Shown piece by piece: positions 57,458-64,000 of a stretch of DNA of 64,000 nt (its first letter is position 1; each line of letters starts with the position of its first letter). Origin of the DNA: Hymenopellis radicata (Eukaryota; Basidiomycota; Agaricomycetes; Agaricales; Physalacriaceae); assembly GCA_015501595.1 (NCBI GenBank), contig JADNRX010000227.1, positions 1 through 64,000 on the forward strand. The letters run 5' to 3'. The position numbers were made by a program, and so were the translations under genes. Below the pieces are notes generated by a model, which made no database searches, was not told the origin of the DNA, and was given only the letters and a program-made list of their open reading frames with translations.

Positions 57458-60400
57458 TCAGAGCGGTGGTAATGGACGTCGGCATTGAGGGCATATATTC
57501 TGTGAAATTAAAAGTTCAAGAGACGCTGACGCGCTGCAAGAAACGGCTAACCTTGATAGCAAGCCACTAGGCAAAGAGGACTTGAGGTCAGGTCATAAAC
57601 TCAATCACAAGACAAAAACATACCTTTTCAAGACAGTCGGTGTGCTACGTTGCGTTGTCAGTACTCTGTTAAGCATCTAAAGCCAAACTCACGAATAAAT
57701 GATGACACGGCGCCAGACTGTAACTCTTCCTGGTAACAGCACTTCCCACTCCCACCTGGACCGCATTCAACAAGGCCCCCGCATGTATGCCCTTGCCTTT
57801 GCGTTTGCTCGTTCCGCCCCGCGTGTCCCATGTATCCACCTTCTCGTCGATGGATTTCCTTCCCCGAACAAGTGAAGGATCAATCTGTATCGCATCCATG
57901 CATATAGAGCAGTCACCCAAAGTCTGCTCCGGCGCCTCAGGATCCGGTAATGGCAGAATGGGATGATAGTCGTATAATTTCACAGTCGCAAACTGCAGAA
58001 AAAATGATGAGATTGTGCCGGACAGTGGGCTCGCATGCCAACTTACTCGAGCGGGAACGAAAAATGTCGGACCAAATATGTCTTGTAACATGACAAGAAG
58101 TCCTTGGAAACAGACGAAGGCCGCCAACCAATACGCCCAGACTTTGAAGACGTCAGTAGCGACTCAGAGTAGTGCAGAGAACGCTTACATCTCGGTTTCA
58201 CGTCAAGCACGTTGTTCGGACAAACCAAGAAGTCTACGAGCATGGACATCACCTTCAAGAACCAGATCAAGCGAGCCAAAACTTACACAAAGCTAAATAC
58301 AACCGACAAGCCGTGGTGCCGATAACATACTCCTTGGTGAACCCACTGGACCTCCCGCGTCTCACAGACCTGACGATCTGTGGCAACCAGATACCAGAGT
58401 ATGTCACCGCCACAAATATGAGCGACAGTGTGGGCGAGAGTATCACGCGAACGATGAAAGTCAAGAAGATAAACATTGTTAGCCCTAACGCTCGTCAGCT
58501 TCGGCGCCATAGAAGGGGAACATAACCTTACACAGCCTTGCTCCCGGATCTGATCTCAGATGTTGAGCAGCAAATGCCCAGAAAGTGGGCGACTGAGGCA
58601 GATCTGCTGCAGGTGAGGGAGTAGGCTGGGGTGTGGTAGAAGCGGGCTGTGTTGCTACAGCATCGCTGGGAGAAGATGTCGTTTCAGGATTACGCTGTGT
58701 TTCGTCATTGAGGTTGCCGAGTCTGTACCTGTCCGCATTAGCATCGTACTATGTCTGAAAAGCCAACTTGTCGTACCGTAGGTTGCGAATTGGCAGATGG
58801 CGGCGGAGTGGGAGGTAGCGCAGCAGGTGGAGCTGGAGGTGGAGGAGACGGAGTTTCCAAAATGTCCTCTGGCATCTGAACCTGGTGGATCAGAACGGCG
58901 AATTGCTGGAGAAGACTTCGTGAGTTGTGTGTCGAAAACAAAGACAAATGGCCACTTACTGCCTCGTAGACAAACATGGTGCACGCAAGAAATGCAGGGG
59001 CAGTCAATGAAATAGACGGCCGTCCCTCAGCAATAATCGCAAATGTGATATGTGCAGCAAATGACACGGAATCGATCGTGGCCTGGGTGAAGAACAACCA
59101 TCGCGAGACTCGTGCTATTCCAGCAGGCGTTCTACTTTGCTCCATTTGACGCGTCAAAAGGAAAAGAAGAATGAAGTAAGCCACGCTAGCGGTTCCAGCA
59201 TCTGTTTGCAAGAAGAATTAGTACGGTATCAGTCATACAAAAGACATGAACCTACACGTTGTAACTTTGCGGAAAAACGACCAGGATCTACAAGACGATC
59301 ACGTAAGGACGAGAGCGCCACATAGAGTGCTACCACTGACCGAAGCCCTTCAATATGTTTTACCTCCAACATGAAGCCACATTCTTTACTGACTAGAACG
59401 CCCGACATGGAAAGCTTCGGTGCAGAGACAGTGGGAGCGCCAGTTGGGTGTTCCATTTCCCCTTCCAAGTGTTCCATCGCAGCAACGAAATGTGTGATGG
59501 GTTCACTTGCATGAAGACATCCAACGGACATGTAGTAAGCCTGGTTTCTACATCTCACAAATCTAAGGTACTTCAAATATGAGGCCAAGCAAACGCACCA
59601 GAAGTCACATCATCTTGTTCGATAATACCAGCATCTATCATGTCCCTGAGCCGCTTAATCCTCGCGCTCAATTCCGGTTCCACAAATTGAGCGGTCTGAT
59701 TCATGTATTCTTTCGGCACGAGACCAGGCAAAAGTCTGATATCTATGGGCAGACTTGGAGAGGATCAGCGATTACACTCACAGAACAATCAGAGCTTATA
59801 CCCGTAAGGCTCTGCAAGTCCGTAGATCGAGCCATTTGCCAGGAAGTGTACGCCTTGGAAGTCGAATTTCAGTTCAATTGAAGCCGTCTCGTCTGTAAGT
59901 TCCAATCTGCCCTAGGGAAATGTAAGAGTGGTATATGGGGTAAGACTGGGAAGGTACATTTATGTGAACCATATCCTCCGATACTGGCTTCGCCTCCTTC
60001 TTCTCCGACGCGCTGAAAGCAATCCTGTTGTCTGTCCAGTTCCACGTTCCCAATTTGCGGGCATAGTGGTTGTATTAGCATCGGCCATGTACAGCATGGC
60101 CGCCTCAGTCCATGGTTGCGTCTCGTTCACCAGAGAGGCCAACGTAATATTATGGAATTTTGAGTCCCCCCTGCTGAACCCGGTGACATTTGTGTAGTAC
60201 GCGGCTAGGAGTGGGTCGAGGCGCGGGTCGGCGGGCACAAAGTTATGCAAAATAGACTCAAGATGGTGATCCCTACTATCCTGCAGCAGTATGAGCAGCT
60301 AGAATGCGCAATATAAACAGGCCACGGACCAACGCAAAATCAGATTCCGTCCCGTTCATCCAGGCGGTGAAATTGGACAGCTGGTAGCCCAGTGACTGAA

Positions 60401-60607
60401 GGCATGCTGGTACTGATGCCGGGCCAAGAATTCGTCGCCGTTATGGCTCGTCAACAAGAACTACCAAGAATGTTAGCGCGCCAACGCAAACGGATAGTCG
60501 TGACTTGCGAGCATGAACATCAGAAATATGAACGACGGCGCCGACCTGCGCTGGCGCTGGTCGGGCGGCAAGCCAGCTTCGGCATTGCGGAGAGCGGAGT
60601 CATCCAT
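57458..60607 (-). CDS. Tul1/Dsc1-type transmembrane RING E3 ubiquitin ligase
   Basis: Multi-spanning Golgi/endosome ubiquitin ligase of the Dsc complex. The start MDDSALRNAEAGLPPDQRQR leads into a signal anchor; a GC-AG intron (GCAAGT...GGTAG) joins it to FLLTSHNGDEFLARHQYQHA. The lumenal part has QLSNFTAWMNGTESDF, HNFVPADPRLDPLLAAYYTN and GVHFLANGSIYGLAEPYG. Membrane segments follow. The C-terminal RING-H2 is spread over four exons: CSICMDAI, APCHHLFHTDCLEK, WLAIK and NICPQCRRPLPPL-stop (57458), the conserved family ending. Near 60398 one base seems missing between QYQHA and LQSLGYQLSNF. In yeast the complex ubiquitinates membrane proteins; in Schizosaccharomyces it cleaves the sterol regulator Sre1. 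Only 130 bp separate it from the divergent methyltransferase. Confidence 0.85.
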
Positions 60608-60737
60608 GAGCTAAACCGGACATATATCGAGGAGTACGCTCCTGCTCGTCGTCGTGGTCGTCAGCAATGTGATGACGGCGAGGATGCCGACTGTCACGAG
60701 ACGTCAATACGCGACTCGGCACTTCCTCTCAACGGTC

Positions 60738-62029
60738 ATGTTCTTCTACATTTCCTTCTTACGCCCTCCTCCTTCAACGATATCACCATCAGGAAGCTCA
60801 CCATCGTACCGCAAATGGCCAACGACCTCGCACCGAATTCTTCGATGGGACGCAGGACATATTCTATTCGTGGCAGAGCCCAGGCCTACCGCCAACCTCT
60901 AGAACAAAGTTGACAACATGGAGACAGGAGACGACGTATAAAGAGCTTGTCGTTCCTCTGCCTGGAGGAACGAGAGAAGGCCAGACATGGCGGCTCATTT
61001 TGAGCACTGGGGATGCAGCGGTGAATTTAGCTGACGTGAAGCAACTCGGGAAGACGCCTTTTGGTGTGCTATCGATGCCTATCAACATCTCGAGATCAAA
61101 CAACGGGAAGAAACAAGAGCAGATTGAAAGGGTGTATACTCTTGGTGCGACGGGCAAGATGAAGATCACTGAACAAACGTCCTTTGATTTGGACAAGGTA
61201 AGTGTGCGCGTTTGCCGAATGAACCACGGCTGACGGTGTGAAGCGCCTAGAAAATATGGGATAGTGGCGTCGGACTCAGTTCGTGGTTGGTCAATGGGCT
61301 CCAGAAGAAAACCCTCCCACCAGCCTTGGACCATGTTCTGTTTTCGACAGAAAGTCGGCGCGTCATAGAGCTTGGCAGGTAGTTATACGCTCCGGCGACT
61401 TGTCTTCTGACATCTGTGTAGGTGCTGGAACCGGAATAGTATCGTTAACGATTGCTGCCTTGCGACACTCTCTGCTTGAAGGAGCAGAAGATGGCGAATC
61501 GCGAATTGTTACTACCGATCTAGGTATTTATTTCCGTGGGTCGTGGCATTCTGATCTTCTTACGATTGTTAGATTCCGCTATGCCTCTTCTCGAACACAA
61601 CATATCCTCCAACAAGCACTTATTTCCAACGCCATCTGCATCTCCGCAAGCTGCTCTATTGGACTGGAACGAGGATCTACCGGACCTTGGTGTAGCAGCA
61701 TTTGACGCGATAGTGTACGTCCATGTCTTTGGCCTGTTTAGAATTCGAGATCACGACCATCTCTCAGAATGGCCGACGTGACTTATAATACTGCATCGTT
61801 TCCAGCTTTGGTCGCGACGCTGGTACGCCTGGTAAACGCGTGTCCCAATCCTCCGGTGATTTTGCTTGGCTACAAGCAGCGAGACGAAGCGGAAAGAACA
61901 CTCTGGACGATGACGAAGGAGTATGGCATAGAGTTCAGACAGCTCGACGAGGTTGCTGGTGCAGGTGGTGCACCAATTGAAGTTTGGATAGCCGGCAATG
62001 CGTGTCATTCTCACAGTACCCGTACATGA
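60738..62029 (+). CDS. Family-16 methyltransferase (METTL22/EFM-like), frame problems
   Basis: SAM-dependent methyltransferase. It begins MFFYISFLRPPP and continues in other frames as ITIRKLTIVPQMANDL and RTEFFDGTQDIFYSW; one base seems missing near 60777 and another near 60833. Then LTTWRQETTYKELVVPLPGG, ITEQTSFDLDKKIWDSGVGL, the SAM motif VIELGAGTGIVSLTIAALRH formed across an intron with a possible GC donor (near 61379), IVTTDLDSAMPLLEHN, LLDWNEDLP, and AFDAIVMADVTYNT. The C-terminus (PPVILLGYKQRDEAERTLW, PIEVWIAG) is complete, with a few extra residues running up to an R1 flank fragment. Substrate unknown. Either a live gene with sequence errors or an early pseudogene. Confidence 0.75.
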
Positions 62030-62049
62030 ATTTGTTGAACCGCGATTTC

Positions 62050-62134
62050 GTGAGTGCGTGATAACAGGATATCTCGCCCTCATCCGTTCCATCACCGACA
62101 GAATCGACGCAAGAACGTGGGCCGGCTCACTACC
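62050..62134. repeat. R1 flank fragment, top strand
   Basis: Matches 38037-38120 in the same orientation (GATAACAGGATATCTCGCCC to CTACCTGCAGCTG). The main R1 copy beside it is inverted, so the same words occur on both strands at 62050-62134 and about 63035-63115. The methyltransferase's last codons lie just before it. Confidence 0.75.
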
Positions 62135-62239
62135 TGCAGCTGGTGATTGTTCGACTGACTGTGCTGTGAGTGCTGAGAGGAGAAGGGCACCGCACACTCC
62201 CTCTGTCACGACTTACAACCGAGACTCGGTATAAATCAT

Positions 62240-63370
62240 GAGCATGATTTGTCTCATAAAAGCCGCAATCTGTCGCCTCATCATTCATGCCCCGCATACT
62301 AAAATCTCCTGCATTCAAAGTGTTCTCCAGCACAACGAGGCGATGCCTCCCGAGGTCTATCCCTCCCTCCCCCGGGCTTTGCCCAGCCGTCATGTTGGGG
62401 CCCAACCCACCCATTTCGTGAGTAGTGTGCAATCACGTTTGCCTCTCTCATCATTAGCGTAGCGGGGTTTCTCTGAAAGCGCTAAAAGCGCTCACCCCAG
62501 TAACGCTTTCAATCCCGGTGATCCCACAACTTGGTTCAAACCCACAACCCCGCCCCCTGCGTCCTGGTCGTCCGACTGGAGTCAACCCGATGGTAAATCC
62601 ATCCACAGGGAGCTCGTACGGGGGGACAGGTTTAACTTCTGTTACGGCTTCAATGACCAGATGGTCCAGCCGCTCGCATTTTCAGCAGAGTGGCCGCCCA
62701 GCCCCGTCTTCTTATTTGTCTACAAGGAGGAGTACTACTTCTACAACGACATTCTGCTGCGGTTCCCCGGACCCTTCGCGTCGCACGAGGACTTCCTCAG
62801 CCAGTTCAAGGGGAGTACGCCATCATGCAGACGGGGGTAGAGGTCCCGATGATCCAGCGGGAAATCCCGGACGATTGTTAAATTGTAAAGAGAACGAGTC
62901 GAGTAGGCTAAAAGTGTTGGTGTTCTTCGGTGACTTGAAAATTTGAAGGGTCCCGTTCATTTGACTTACTCGCTGGTTCGCTTCACTGAGAGTTGTAGAT
63001 GAAATGGGCGCGCGCTTGTCAAGTTCTAATACCGGAGAGGCCAGCTGCAGCCGGCCCACGTTCTTGCGTCGATTCTGTCGGTGATGGAACGGATGAGGGC
63101 AAGATATCCTGTTATCAGTAAAGGTTCTTGTGGCGGATTTGCGGTTCCTGATTTTCATGTAGACGATCAGTTGGTTGAGGTTCGAACCGCTCAATTTTCG
63201 CTGAGCTAGTAGTGGCGAGTTATCCTGCTCGTTGTTATGTTATGTTACGATGCCTAGACTTAGAAATCATATAATAATTGCAGTATATGCGTCCGAAAGA
63301 CTCCGAATCTCGCGACTGGGCGCCGGGCGGATATTTGGCGGATATCATTCTTGACTTGTACGACCAAGAA
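62240..63370. repeat. R1 repeat unit, inverted copy
   Basis: Inverted copy of the whole 37820-38935 unit, including the dNTPase 5' flank (reads AGTATATGCGTCCGAAAGAC to GACTTGTACGA). Homology stops at about 63370, within the equivalent of the dNTPase upstream region; no dNTPase coding sequence follows. Confidence 0.8.
62287..62881 (+). pseudogene. Gene R1 (copy 4, broken)
   Basis: Top-strand homologue. MPRILKSPAFKVFSSTTRRC is kept, but a base is missing near 62362 (IPPSPGL instead of IPTLPRA) and another near 62815 in FKGE, both shifting the frame. The middle, FCYGFNDQMVQPLAFSAEWP and FLFVYKEEYYFYNDILLRFP, is well conserved. Confidence 0.7.
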
Positions 63371-63855
63371 ACTTCTGAGTTTACCCTGCTATTTTCAGGC
63401 ATCAAGGCACTTCGTCTCGTTTGTATAGTGTCAGACATGAGGCATGATGGTCCCTCTTATTATGTTAGTACTAGATTTGATCACGGCTCGCATCGCGATA
63501 CACCGGTACCATATCTCTCATTAAATTCTCCCAACCCGCAGATCCTCAGGCCTCAGGTCTTTTCTCCCGTCTTGAAATGGCACGAAATCGGCATAATAGC
63601 GCCACCGATATTCAACTGGATCGTTTCTGGCGCCTCAGGAACAGAAACCTCTGCGTAGTGGCGAGTTCAAAGGTAATCATCTCCGCGATGTAGAGACTCT
63701 GAACTATTGCTGATATCAACTTTTGATCTTGCAGGGACATACTGTAAAGGTAGATTGCCGCAGTCAAACAAACTGCCGCCGTTTCCAGGCTTTAAATCGA
63801 AAGCTGAAGAAATCTGTAGAGGTGTACTTGACAACTCTCCCAAACGCCTTTCACC
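63371..63855. other. No supported gene
   Basis: Intergenic-like. It contains GTAGTGGCGAGTTCAAAG near 63654, similar to the R1-flank word at 63207. Confidence 0.4.
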
Positions 63856-64000
63856 ATGTCCTCTGTCGCTCAACAAGACGGGTTCTCGGAAGACGACGCC
63901 CAGAACCCAGCGCCGCGCCCTCTGAATCTCGCATTCGAACCGAAAAGTTCAAGACAGGATGCGACTGGGTTAATACACCCGCACCTCTGATTCTGCCACT
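63856..64000 (+). CDS. Possible gene start, cut by the window edge
   Basis: An ATG in good context (TCACCATGTCC) opens MSSVAQQDGFSEDDAQNPAP then RPLNLAFEPKSSRQDATGL. The frame closes at 63988 unless an intron intervenes. It is preceded by a pyrimidine/A-rich leader. The product is not recognised. Confidence 0.35.

Overview
The window reads as nuclear DNA of a filamentous basidiomycete, probably an agaricomycete. Genes are broken by many introns of about 45-60 nt with GT-AG borders (a few look GC-AG). Gene content fits: divergent histone H4/H3 pair, coiled-coil F-box proteins, type-B carboxylesterases, a Zn2Cys6 regulator and a Tul1/Dsc ubiquitin ligase. Assignments come from reading the sequence; no database was searched.

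Left part (1-33.6 kb). An F-box gene (677-1913) and the H4/H3 pair (2346-3681) come first. Then follows a large duplicated block. Its unit is carboxylesterase (-), a dead F-box remnant, a coiled-coil F-box gene (+) and a propeller-like F-box gene (+). One complete unit lies at 5.15-11.57 kb with the esterase of a second unit behind it (11.85-14.17 kb, broken). An inverted set lies at 20.6-28.0 kb. Between the two arms sit single-copy genes: a mitochondrial rhomboid protease, a family-16 lysine methyltransferase, a CENP-A-like histone H3 variant and a GPI-type aspartic protease. Two more diverged esterases (28.5-33.6 kb) make five in all.

Middle (33.8-46 kb). A seven-transmembrane protein, a SAMHD1-type dNTPase, a small unknown gene called R1 here, and a Zn2Cys6 factor whose 3' end runs into repeat DNA. 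R1 with its flanks occurs four times in the window. Pieces of the dNTPase gene, intron included, are pasted beside R1 and beside broken copies of a coiled-coil gene (X) at 41.5-44.6 kb, and again at 54.7-57.3 kb.

Right part (46-64 kb). Two non-autonomous DNA transposons with perfect 8-bp target duplications (46.5-47.1 and 50.9-51.4 kb), degenerate tandem exon-like repeats (48-49.6 kb), an unknown intron-rich region (51.6-53.5 kb), gene X, the Tul1-like E3 ligase, a second methyltransferase, an inverted R1 copy, and possibly a gene start cut by the right edge.

Several conserved genes need one extra base to stay in frame. This points either to base-level assembly errors or to gene decay, and should be settled before any of them is called a pseudogene.
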